From the NCBI GenBank assembly GCA_963796225.1, contig CAWCLK010000008.1, forward strand, positions 124,001 through 188,000: a DNA stretch of 64,000 nt. The letters are read 5' to 3'. Origin of the DNA: CAWCLK01 sp963796225. GTDB lineage: Bacteria > Actinomycetota > Nitriliruptoria > Nitriliruptorales > Nitriliruptoraceae. The translations under genes and the position numbers were made by a program. Shown in pieces: positions 8,686-18,666 of this stretch. Every line of letters begins with the position of its first letter. Within the stretch, counting starts at the first letter, position 1. The notes under the pieces are model-generated. The model was not told the DNA's origin. It worked only from the letters and a program-made list of their open reading frames with translations, and searched no databases.

Positions 8686-8758
8686 CGTCAGCGTTCCACC
8701 TTCACGTTGTCCACCGCGCGCCGTGGGGACGTCAGCGTTCCACCTTCACGTTGTCCAC
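8686..8758. repeat. 29-bp direct repeat duplicating the 3' end of the BNR/CWB2 gene
   Basis: The 29-base sequence at 8686-8714 recurs exactly at 8730-8758 (period 44). The right copy holds the last codons and stop of the minus-strand CWB2 gene (ending DNVKVER); the left copy repeats them beyond the stop, out of frame because 44 is not a multiple of three. It may be a real small tandem duplication or an assembly artefact. Confidence 0.8.
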
Positions 8759-11700
8759 GGCGGCTCCCACGTCCGAGATCAGCTCGTCCGACGACATGCT
8801 GAACACGATCGTCGCGGGCCCGGCGGGTCCGACGACGGTCTGCTCGACGACGTCGAAGGCCGGCCAGCTCGCGTTCTTGCCGGACGCCCCGAGCAGGGGC
8901 GCCGACGACCCGTCGGCGAACCGGACCTCCGCGGTGAAGAAGTCGCAGCACGACTCGGTCGAGTACGCGGCGGAGAACGTGATCTTCAGGGCACCGCCCT
9001 GGTGCTCGAACTCCGGCGAGGTGAGCCGGGCGGAGGTCGCGTCCAGGTACGGCTCGACCCGGAAGGCCTGAGCCGAGGCGTCACCGGGCGGCCGCAGCGT
9101 CCACTGGCCCGGGCCCGAACCCGAGGGGGACCACCCCTGGGCGTCGGTCTCGAAGTCGTACTCGGCGACGACCTCGCCCTGCAGCGGGGGCGGCGGCGGC
9201 TCCGGGATCGGGCCGGCCTTGATGCGCTGACGGATCTGGTCGACGACCGACTGCCGGATGGCCAGCTCGCCACCGAGCACGAAGACCGTGTCGATGTCGT
9301 CGCTGTGGTCGGCGATCCACCGTCGCGAGGCCCCGGAGTCCGCCAGGTCGGTGGGCGACACCAGCAGCAGGGTGCCGCCGTTGGCAGCCACGGCCGCACC
9401 GGCCGCCAGCGCGTCCGGCCAGTTGTCGCCGCGCGACACCCACAGGCGGTGGTCGGTCAGGCGCACGTCCTGGGCGGTGTCCGCCAGCTTCGCGGCGGTC
9501 GCGTAACGGTCGGCCCCGGCGATGCGCTTCACGGTCAGACCCGTGTCCTTCAGCGCACGTGCCGTCGCCTTCGAGACCGCGACCGGGCCGCCGACGATGG
9601 TGACGTCCTCGGTGCCGAGCTTCTCCAGCGCGGCGGCGGTCGCGGCCGGGACCTTGTCGGTCTCGACCAGCAGCACCGGGCGGCCCTGCTCGGCCGCCAC
9701 CGGGCCGACGGCCAGCGCGTCCGGCCACCCGCGCCCCGGGTTCGGGTCGGCACCCTCGACGACGTACGCCGAGGAGGTCACGGGCAGCCGTTCCGCGATC
9801 TTCGCCGCGGTCGCGAAGCGGTCCGGGCCGGAGATGCGCTCGACGGTGAGGCCGAGGCCCTTCAGCTGGGACTCGACGCCGGCGCTGACGGCGTTCGGGC
9901 CACCGACGATCACGGCCTTCTTCGCGTTCAGGCGGCTGATCTCGGCCGACACCGTCGCCGGCAGGCTGGTCGGGGTCGTCAGCAGGATCGGGGCGTCGAG
10001 GTCCTTGGCCAGCGGGACCGCGGCCAGGGCGTCGGCGTAGACCTGCGACGTGGCCACGACCACGTTGCGGGACCGGTCGAACTGGTGACGGGAGACACGG
10101 ACCGCGGTCTCCTCACGGTTCTCGCCGGCCAGGCGTCCGACGGCCGTGACGGGGCGGGTGTCGTCGAAGGTGTACTCCCACACCCCACGCCCGTAGGTCG
10201 CGATGATCGCGGTGTTGCGGTCGTGCGGCTTCATCTGGATCGTGCCGATGGAGGCCGCCGGCACGTCCTCGAGCGGGGCGTAGATCGCCGCGCCGTCGGA
10301 CCGCGACGCGAACGCGCCGACGTCGGTGCCGACCAGCAGCTGCTCGTCACGCATCTCGACCCACGTGGCGGTGACGTCCGGCAGGTTGCCGGACCAGTCA
10401 CGGAAGGACCGGCCACCGTCGGTGGAGCGGAAGACGTGCCCCTCGCCGACGTCGGGGTTCTCGTCCTGCAGCGTCCCCGGCGAGGCCCACTTGCGCGAGT
10501 ACCCGCCGAGCGTGACGTAGATCGTGTGGACGTCGGTCGGGTCGATCGCGATCGAGGTGATGAACCGGTTCGGCAGGCCCTTGGCCGGCACGACGCGCCA
10601 ACCGTTGGTCGAGCCGGCCTCGGCCGGCAGCTTCCCGCCGACGTTGGTGGCCAGGCCGTTCTGGAACGGGGCGTCGGCGTTGAGGATGTCGCACACGCCG
10701 CAGAAGCCCACGTAGGCCGCGTTGCGTTCGACGTCGATCGCCGACATCGCGTTCAGGACCTCACCCTCGGCGAGCTCGTCCGGACGCGACCCCGGGGTCA
10801 GGTTGGTGCCGAGGTCGAACACCTCGTGCCAGTCGGTCGGACCCGGGTTGGCCGGGTCGGCCGGCGTCGTCGTCGCGGGCCCGACCTCGGTGATGTAGAC
10901 CTTGCTGCCGGCGGTGCCGAGCTGCAGGGCGTCGTTGGGGTCCATGCGTGAAGACGTTGTTGAACCGGTACGGCCCACCGTCCGCCGGCGGGTCGATGCC
11001 CGTCGACGACTCGCCCCCGTCGGTGGTGACGCTCATCGCGGCACCCGGGGTCTCGTAGTAGGCGACGTCGGAGTTCTTGGGGTCGACGGCCGTGAAGAAG
11101 CCGTCACCGCCGAAGGTCTGGAACTGCTTGTAGTCCTCGGTGGGGTCGATGAAGCCCGACCCGTTGTCCTGCAGGCCGAACCAGACGCGACCGTCGCGGG
11201 CCACCGAGGCCGAGTACGGCAGCAGCGTGTGGAAGCCCTCGTTCTTGCCGGGGCCCCAGTCGGCGTTGGACAGCTGCTCGCCGTCGGCGACGTCCTGGCG
11301 GTAGACACCACCGTCGTTGCCGACGAACAGCGAGGCGCCGCCGCCGTCCTTCGGCACCCAGATCGACGAGTGCTGGTCCGGGTGGGTCGTGTCGGAGCCG
11401 TTGACCGGGTCCTGGGTGTTCAGCGGGCACACCGGGACGGGATAGCCGACGAGCGCCCCGAGGTCCAGGAAGCCACAGGTGTCACCGCCGAAGTAGCGCC
11501 CGATCACGTGCCACGTCGTCGCCGGGGTCAGCGGCGGGGTGAGACCGGTCTGGTTGTCGTTCTCCCAGACCTCCTCCATGCCGATCACGACGCGGGACGG
11601 GGCGCCGGTGAGCAGGTCGGTGCTGGTGGGGTCGGGAGCGACGAACTGGTTGTACCAGGTCTGCACACCGGGCTGGTACCCCAGCGCGGAGGCGGTGCCG

Positions 11701-13369
11701 TTGAGGGCGGAGCCGCTGGCCGGGTTCTGGAAGGTCTCGGTGCTGGCGACCTGCGTCCACGTCTCGCCGAAGTCGGAGGAGACGTACACGCCGTCGATCA
11801 CGGTGTTGATGGACCCGACGGGGATGCCGAGGCCCGGGTCGATGCCGTTGGAGCAGTCCACCGGGGCGTCGAGGACGGCGCAGCCGGCGCCGTTGAGCGC
11901 CTCGGCGTCCTGCACCATGGCGTACAGGTACTCGTGGTTCTGGTCCGGGCCGACCGCGTTGCCCATCTCGATGCGGCCGCGCTTGGGCTTGGACGTGAAC
12001 CCGCTCATCGCCGTGGCGGCGAAGCTGGCCCCACCGTCGGTCGACTTGTAGATCCCGTTGCCCTCGGACTGGACGGTGCCGTCGGGGTTCTCGAAGGTGC
12101 CGCCCCGCCAGCCGACGGCGGCGACGACGGCCGGGGTCTCGATGCCGGTGGAGCCGCCGGGCTCCTGCACGACCACGTCGGTGACGATGTTGGCGAGCTG
12201 GCACTCGGGGTGGGCCAGGGTGTCGGTCACGCCGGCGCACGAGCCGGTGGGCAGCTCGGTGTTGGTGAAGTTCCTGCCGCCGTCCGTGGAGCGGAACAGC
12301 CCCTTGGAGGTGGCCACGTAGACCTTGTTGGGCGCCGACGGGTCGACGGCGACCTTGAACCCGAGGGCGTCGTCGGGCACGCCCGTCGGCCTTGTGCCAC
12401 CGGATCGCGTCGGGGGCGACGTCACCGATGTCGTCGGTGTAGTACGCCCCGAAGCCCGGGAAGCCGGTGATGCCGCCGAAGCTGCCGTCGCCGGTCACCG
12501 CGACCAGCCGGCCGCCGCCGGCCGTGGTCCACGCCAGCGACCCGATGACGGTCGCCGGCAGGTCGCCGTTGACCTCGACCCAGGACTCGCCCAGGTCCTC
12601 GGACATCCACGCCCCGCCGTTGGAGACGGCCGCGAACAGTCGGCCCCCCTCGGGGTCGTACTCGAGGTCGTCGGTGCGACCCGAGGAGTTCGGGATGCCC
12701 TGGGAGGCGGTGCCGAACTGCGTCGCGTCCAGCGGCCCCTTGCCGTACTGGCGACCGGTCCCGGCCGTCCCGGCGACGCCGCCAGCCGCCATCGCCGCGC
12801 GCTCGTCGGCGGCCGCGGCGAAGGCGCCCTCGCGCATCGGGCCCATCCCGGCCAGTCGCGGGCTGGCCAGGTCGGCGGCGCGGGCGAACAGCTCGTCGAA
12901 GGACTCGGGGTGCTTCTCGCTCACGCACAGGCCGGGCTGGTCGAGACCGGCCTGCTCGAGGATGGCCAGGGCGTCGCCCTGCTCGGCCTCGCGCTCGCGC
13001 TCCTCCGCTCCTCGCGCTCACGCTCCTCCTCGCGGGCGTCGGCGTCCTCGCCACCCTCGGGGCGGCCTCCTCGGCGCGCTCTCGCGTCCGCTCCTCGCGG
13101 GCCTCGCGCTCCTGCTCCTCGCGCTCGCGCTCGCCGGTGGCGGTCAGCTGCATCGAACCGGAGGCCTCGAGGCGCTTCTCGCGACGGACGTACTCCTCGA
13201 CCGGGATCGTGCCGGGCGCGCAGGTGCCGTCGTCGGTGCCGGCCGAGGTCGCGTCCCCGGAGGCGGCGAGGGGATCGGCCGGGTCGGTGTCGCGCTGGAT
13301 GACGACCACCAGGCCGAGCACGAGACAGACGCAGGCCACGATGATGATGCTGCGGGAGAACCGGTGCAC
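8732..13369 (-). CDS. extracellular BNR/Asp-box repeat protein with three CWB2 cell-wall-binding repeats (frameshifted)
   Basis: One gene of about 1545 codons split by four single-base indels (near 13058, 13006, 12382 and 10946). Order of parts: GTG start with GAGGAT upstream; N-terminal hydrophobic segment (IIIVACVCLVLGLVVVI); Glu/Arg-rich charged coil; a large beta-propeller region with BNR/Asp-box motifs (FRSTDGGRNF, YKSTDGGASF, VSSDFGETW, FRSTDGGRSF) as in sialidase/VPS10/YCF48-like propellers; three CWB2 repeats with the typical DRFATAAKIAERL, WPDALAVGPVAA and VGGPVAVS signatures; a Pro run; and a C-terminal beta-rich, carbohydrate-binding-like domain. Three CWB2 repeats are the usual set for non-covalent binding to cell-wall polymer. 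It is a surface protein of unknown activity; sialidase catalytic residues are not evident. Confidence 0.8.
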
Positions 13370-13502
13370 AGGACATCCTCGGAAGGGGCGAGTGAGCGGA
13401 GTGTTCTCGCTCGTCCTGCCCCGGTCCTGTGGACGGGGCCACGCATGCGGTCAGCGCACACGCGAGGTGCGCGGCGCGCGCCAGCCCGGGGGCCCGACTC
13501 GC

Positions 13503-13508
13503 TAGCCT
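13503..13508 (+). promoter_or_regulatory. -10 box TAGCCT for MarR-family gene
   Basis: TAGCCT lies 31 bases before the GTG at 13540, implying a leader of about 25 nt. Confidence 0.4.
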
Positions 13509-13539
13509 TGCTCCGCCTTCCCCTCCCCCGGGACCTGCC

Positions 13540-13998
13540 GTGAGCGACCACGCCGGACTGACCGACCTCGAGATGGCGGCCTGGCGGTCCTTCCTCGAGG
13601 CCCACCGCCGGGTCACCGACGTGCTCGAATCCGAGCTCCGCGCCCAGGAGGACCTGCCGCTGGCGTGGTACGACGTGCTCGTGCAGCTGTCCGAGTCCCC
13701 GACGCGGGCGCTGCGCATGCAGGAGCTGGCGGACGCGATCCTGCTGTCGAAGTCCGGCCTGACCCGGCTCGTCGACCGCATGGAGGGCGAGGGGCTCGTG
13801 GAGCGACGGCCATGCCCCGACGACCGGCGCGGGATCGAGGCCGTCCTCACCGACGCCGGCCTGGAACGCCTCCGCGGGGCGGCCCCCACGCACGTCGCCG
13901 GTGTGAGGTCGCACTTCGCCGACCTGCTGCGCCCCGGCGAGGCCGCGGTGCTGGCGCAGGCGCTGAACCGCATCGCGGACGGCTCTGCCGAGGGGTAG
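13540..13998 (+). CDS. MarR-family transcriptional regulator
   Basis: 152 residues with the MarR winged-helix layout: N-terminal dimer helix, LAWYDVLVQLSESPTRALRMQELADAILLSKSGLTRLVDRMEGEGLVERRPCPDDRRGIEAVLTDAG covering the helix-turn-helix and the wing (DDRR), then a C-terminal dimer helix. MarR proteins usually repress a neighbouring gene and release DNA on binding a ligand. The start is the GTG at 13540; a longer in-frame version from 13429 would have a low-complexity Arg/Pro tail and overlap the promoter. Neighbours are the divergent CWB2 gene and citrate synthase, so the target is not obvious. Confidence 0.85.
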   Translation: MSDHAGLTDLEMAAWRSFLEAHRRVTDVLESELRAQEDLPLAWYDVLVQLSESPTRALRMQELADAILLSKSGLTRLVDRMEGEGLVERRPCPDDRRGIEAVLTDAGLERLRGAAPTHVAGVRSHFADLLRPGEAAVLAQALNRIADGSAEG

Positions 13999-14096
13999 CC
14001 GTCCGGTCCTCCGGGTGCGTTCGAACCGACCCCGAGAGCCCGCGAGTACCGCCATCCGCCCCCGTCCCGACGCGGGCACAGGCCACCCCGCACGAC

Positions 14097-14102
14097 TAGC
14101 GT
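14097..14102 (+). promoter_or_regulatory. -10 box TAGCGT for citrate synthase gene
   Basis: TAGCGT about 49 bases before the ATG at 14151. The leader contains GAGAGG a few bases before the start. Confidence 0.45.
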
Positions 14103-14150
14103 GGCCGGCAACGTCCCAGGATGCCCGTACGACAAGAGAGGCCGCTGCTC

Positions 14151-15444
<1,294 letters not shown>

Positions 15445-15458
15445 GCCGGGGCGCCTCG

Positions 15459-15464
15459 TAGGGT
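15459..15464 (+). promoter_or_regulatory. -10 box TAGGGT for crotonase gene
   Basis: TAGGGT 27 bases before the GTG at 15492, between the citrate synthase stop and the ribosome site. Confidence 0.4.
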
Positions 15465-15491
15465 CCGCGGCTCCCCCTCACCGGAGGCGCC

Positions 15492-16385
15492 GTGGACCTC
15501 ACCACCCTGCTGTACGACGTCGACGACCGTGTCGCGACGATCACCCTCAACCGCCCCGAGCGGTTGAACACCATCGTCCCGCCCATGCCCGAGGAGTTCG
15601 AGGGCGCGATCCGGGAGGCCACGCTCGACGACGCCGTGAAGGTGGTCGTGGTGCGGGGCGCGGGGCGGTCGTTCTGCGCCGGGTACGACTTCGGCGGCGG
15701 GTTCGAGCACTGGGACCGGTACATCACCACCGACGGGCAGTGGGACCCGGGCAAGGACTTCGCCTTCGCCACTGCGCCGCAGGTCGCCCCGACCCAGCAG
15801 TTCATGAGCATGTGGCGCAGCCCCAAGCCCGTGATCGTGCAGGTGCACGGCTGGTGCGTGGGCGGCGGCAGCGACACCGCGCTCTGTGGCGACCTGGTGA
15901 TCGCCAGCGAGGACGCCCGTATCGGCACACCCTACGCGCGGATGTGGGGCGCCTACCTGTCCGGCATGTGGCTGTACCGGCTGGGGCTGACCAGGGCCAA
16001 GGAGTACGCGCTGACCGGCAAGCCGCTGTCGGGGCGCGAGGCCGCCGACGTGGGGTTGATCAACGAGGCCGTGCCCTTCGACCGGCTCGAGGACACCGTC
16101 CGGGAACGCGCCGCCCAGCTCGCCTCCATCCCCTCCTCCCAGCTGGCCGCGATGAAGCTGATCGTGAACCAGGCCTACGACAACATGGGCCTGGCGAGCA
16201 CCCAGACCCTCGGCCCGATCCTCGACGGGCTGATGCGCAACACACCCGACGCCCGCCACTTCATCGACCGCGCGGAGGCTGAGGGCGTCGGGGCGGTCAT
16301 CGCCGACCGCGACGGTCCCTTCGGCGACTACAGCCAGGCCCCGCCGGAGGACCAGCCCGACCCGCGCAACGTCATCGAGCCCTGA
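15492..16385 (+). CDS. crotonase / enoyl-CoA hydratase family protein
   Basis: 297 residues of the crotonase fold, binding acyl-CoA through two oxyanion-hole amides. VATITLNRPERLNTI is the N-terminal signature; SFCAGYDF gives the first oxyanion segment and HGWCVGGGSDTALCGDLVIASEDARIGTP the second. In true hydratases the motif reads GGGxELA and is followed by a PE; here the positions read SDTA and PYARMWG, so neither catalytic Glu is where expected. It may act as an isomerase, hydrolase or another crotonase. GTG at 15492 follows GGAGG. It lies directly after citrate synthase but has its own -10 box. Confidence 0.85.
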   Translation: MDLTTLLYDVDDRVATITLNRPERLNTIVPPMPEEFEGAIREATLDDAVKVVVVRGAGRSFCAGYDFGGGFEHWDRYITTDGQWDPGKDFAFATAPQVAPTQQFMSMWRSPKPVIVQVHGWCVGGGSDTALCGDLVIASEDARIGTPYARMWGAYLSGMWLYRLGLTRAKEYALTGKPLSGREAADVGLINEAVPFDRLEDTVRERAAQLASIPSSQLAAMKLIVNQAYDNMGLASTQTLGPILDGLMRNTPDARHFIDRAEAEGVGAVIADRDGPFGDYSQAPPEDQPDPRNVIEP

Positions 16386-16392
16386 CCCCGCG

Positions 16393-16414
16393 CCCCGCCT
16401 TGCCCCGGGCGGGG
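16393..16414 (+). terminator. hairpin after crotonase gene
   Basis: CCCCGCC and GGCGGGG pair over an 8-base loop, eight bases past the stop, followed by TTACT. It lies between the convergent crotonase and adenosine deaminase genes. Confidence 0.55.
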
Positions 16415-16500
16415 TTACTGCGGAGGTTGCGATCACGAGGCGAGCGAAAGCTCCGCACCAACCGGCCAGCCGTCGAGCCACGCCCCGCACGTCGACCGCC

Positions 16501-17571
16501 TCAGGCCTCGGTGCGCCAGTCCTCGATCGCGTCGTGGATCCGCCGCCGTTCCTCGTCGCTGCAGAACGCCGCGGCGGCGGCATTGCGCAGCACACCGACC
16601 ACGCGGTCCTTGGACCACCCGAACGTCTCGGTGCAGACCACGAGCTCCTCGGTCATGGTCGTGGCGCTCATCAGGCGGTTGTCGGTGTTCACCGTCACGC
16701 GGAACCCGAGGTCCAGCAGCCGGTCGACGGGGTGCTCGGGCAGCGAGGCGACCGCGCCGGTGTGCACGTTCGAGGACGGGCAGACCTCCAGGGCGATCCC
16801 CTCGTCACGGACCCGCGTGGCGATCGGCCCCAGCTCGGCCCCGTCGGACCCCGCGGTCACGTCCTCGATGATCCGCACGCCGTGGCCGAGCCGTTCGGTG
16901 CCGCACACCTCGACGGCCTCGGTGATCGACGGCAGGCCGTACGCCTCCCCCGCGTGGATCGTGATGTGCAGCCCCCCGGCCCGCGCCGTCTCGATCGCAG
17001 ACAGGTGGTCGGCCGGCGGGAAGCCGTCCTCGGCACCGGCGAGGTCGAACGCGACCACGCCGCGGCCGGCCCACCGCACGCCCGCGGCGGCCGCGGCGTC
17101 GGCGTTGTCCTCGGTCCGCATCGCGCAGACGATCGTGCGCACGATGATGTCGCGATCACGCATGGCACGGTCGAACCCGGCCGTGGTGGCCTCGAGCACG
17201 TCGTCCAGCGACAGCCCACGCTCGGTGTTCAGCTCGGGGGCGAAGCGCTGCTCGGCGTACAGGACGCCGTCGTCGGCCAGGTCGACCGCCGCCTCGTAGG
17301 CCACCCGCTCGAGGGCGTCGGCCGTCTGCACCACGCCGACCGTGTGCTGGAAGGTCGTGAGGTAGGTCGGCAGGTCCCGGCGCGCCGCTCCTTCGTGGAA
17401 CCAGCGGGTCAGCCCCTCCACGTCGGAGGCCGGCAGCGCGTGCCCGATCTCGTCGGCCAGCTCGAGCACCGTGGCCGGCCGCAGCCCGCCGTCGAGGTGG
17501 TCGTGCAGGACCGCCTTCGGAGCGGCCCGGAGTCGGTCACGGGTCAAGGTCTGGGTCACGGGCGCCGTCAA
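16501..17571 (-). CDS. add: adenosine deaminase family protein
   Basis: 356 residues. Zinc-dependent hydrolytic deamination of adenosine to inosine in purine salvage. The zinc and catalytic set is visible: HDHLDGG near residues 23-29, HAGEAYG (His plus catalytic Glu), RLGHGVR (His) and VNTDNR (the Asp pair). The ending CSDEERRRIHDAIEDW matches the family. The start appears to be TTG at 17571, or GTG five codons later at 17559; no clear ribosome site separates them. An adenine-specific (Add-like) enzyme is a less likely alternative. It sits downstream of the amidohydrolase in the same direction with a 168-bp gap containing a hairpin, so probably a separate unit. Confidence 0.9.
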   Translation of the reverse strand: MTAPVTQTLTRDRLRAAPKAVLHDHLDGGLRPATVLELADEIGHALPASDVEGLTRWFHEGAARRDLPTYLTTFQHTVGVVQTADALERVAYEAAVDLADDGVLYAEQRFAPELNTERGLSLDDVLEATTAGFDRAMRDRDIIVRTIVCAMRTEDNADAAAAAGVRWAGRGVVAFDLAGAEDGFPPADHLSAIETARAGGLHITIHAGEAYGLPSITEAVEVCGTERLGHGVRIIEDVTAGSDGAELGPIATRVRDEGIALEVCPSSNVHTGAVASLPEHPVDRLLDLGFRVTVNTDNRLMSATTMTEELVVCTETFGWSKDRVVGVLRNAAAAAFCSDEERRRIHDAIEDWRTEA

Positions 17572-17677
17572 CTGTCGTCAGAGGGGGAGGGATCCCGCAG
17601 TCAACCATCCGCACACGCACACCACCTGCGTCGCCTCCCGGCACGCGCACCGTGATGGTGCTCGCACTCGACGACTT

Positions 17678-17696
17678 CGCCGAGGGACCCTCGGCG
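17678..17696 (-). terminator. hairpin after amidohydrolase gene
   Basis: CGCCGAGGG and CCCTCGGCG are perfect inverted arms around a single base; the effective loop is formed by the inner pairs. It lies 44 bases past the amidohydrolase stop in the gap before adenosine deaminase. Confidence 0.45.
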
Positions 17697-17739
17697 ACCG
17701 GCTCGCCGGCCAGCTGCGACGTGCGGTGGCTGGCGCGCG

Positions 17740-18666
17740 TCAGGTCGTGGTGGCCCGCGCCAGCAGCCGTCGGGCGTTGCCGGCCAGCACGCCCCGCAGC
17801 GCCTCGTCGTCGAGCCCGAGCCGGGCCACGCCCCGCACCTGGGTCACGTAGGCGTGCGGGATGCTGGGGAAGTCCGAGCCGAACACGAGCCGGCCGGGCA
17901 TCGCCGCCAGCCGATCGCAGGTCGCGGGGTCGGGGCGCTGTCCCTCCAGGGCGGGCTCGTCGGCCCACGTGTCGTGCAGGGTCATGGACAGGTCGAGGTG
18001 CACGTCGTCGGCCTCGGTCGCGAGGTCGATGGCGGCGTCGAACTCGGGCATGCCCACGTGGGCGACGACCACCGTCAGGCCGGGATGCCGGTCGAGCAGG
18101 GCACGCACGGTGTCGATCCCACACCAGGCGTCGCCGCCGTCGACGCCGTAGACGGCGGTGGCGTGCAGCATCACGGGCAGCCGCGCCCCGGCGATCAGCT
18201 CCCAGGACTCGTCCAGGCGCGGGTCGGCGGCGTGGAACCGCCCGACCTGGGTGTGGACCTTCACCACCGCCCCGCCGCGGTCGATCGCGTCGGCGGTCGC
18301 CTCCGTCACACCGTCCTCGGGGAAGATCGTGAAGGTCGGCACGACCTGCGGGTGGGCGTCGGCGAGGTCGAGGGTGTAGCCGTTGAGCCAGTCCAGCATC
18401 CCCGGGCGGTGGGCGTAGGCCAGCGCGGTGTGGGCGACCACACCCACGCGTGTGAGGTGGGCCAGCCGTGCCTCGGCGTCGTCGCGGTACCGGATCGGCC
18501 ACGGCGGGTCCTCGAGCGCGTCGAAGAAGCGCCACACGGCGGCCTGGAGGCGGTCCGGCATGGCGTGGACGTGCAGGTCGACGATGCCGTCGAGCCCGAG
18601 GTCGTCGAGGAAGCCCGGGACCTCGGCGTCGGTCGCGGGGTAGCCGTCCGGATCCCTCGCGGTCAC
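17740..18666 (-). CDS. amidohydrolase family protein (amidohydro-rel, TIM-barrel metal hydrolase)
   Basis: 308 residues of the amidohydrolase_2 type, a TIM-barrel metal enzyme group that includes decarboxylases and hydrolases. DLHVHAMP near residue 30 is the first metal motif. VKVHTQ and VVVAHVGMPEF supply further His ligands, and FGSDFPSIPHAY is the late Asp motif. The GTG start overlaps the stop of the upstream ABC-F gene as GTGA, so the two are translationally coupled. The real substrate is unknown; the family is broad. Confidence 0.8.
   Translation of the reverse strand: MTARDPDGYPATDAEVPGFLDDLGLDGIVDLHVHAMPDRLQAAVWRFFDALEDPPWPIRYRDDAEARLAHLTRVGVVAHTALAYAHRPGMLDWLNGYTLDLADAHPQVVPTFTIFPEDGVTEATADAIDRGGAVVKVHTQVGRFHAADPRLDESWELIAGARLPVMLHATAVYGVDGGDAWCGIDTVRALLDRHPGLTVVVAHVGMPEFDAAIDLATEADDVHLDLSMTLHDTWADEPALEGQRPDPATCDRLAAMPGRLVFGSDFPSIPHAYVTQVRGVARLGLDDEALRGVLAGNARRLLARATTT

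Noticed and set aside
8723..10951. A 742-codon plus-strand frame
   Set aside because: Mirror of the CWB2 repeats on the other strand; periodic only because the repeats are.
10761..13369. Separate genes for the pieces of the BNR/CWB2 protein
   Set aside because: The pieces have no starts or ribosome sites of their own and join smoothly when single bases are corrected.
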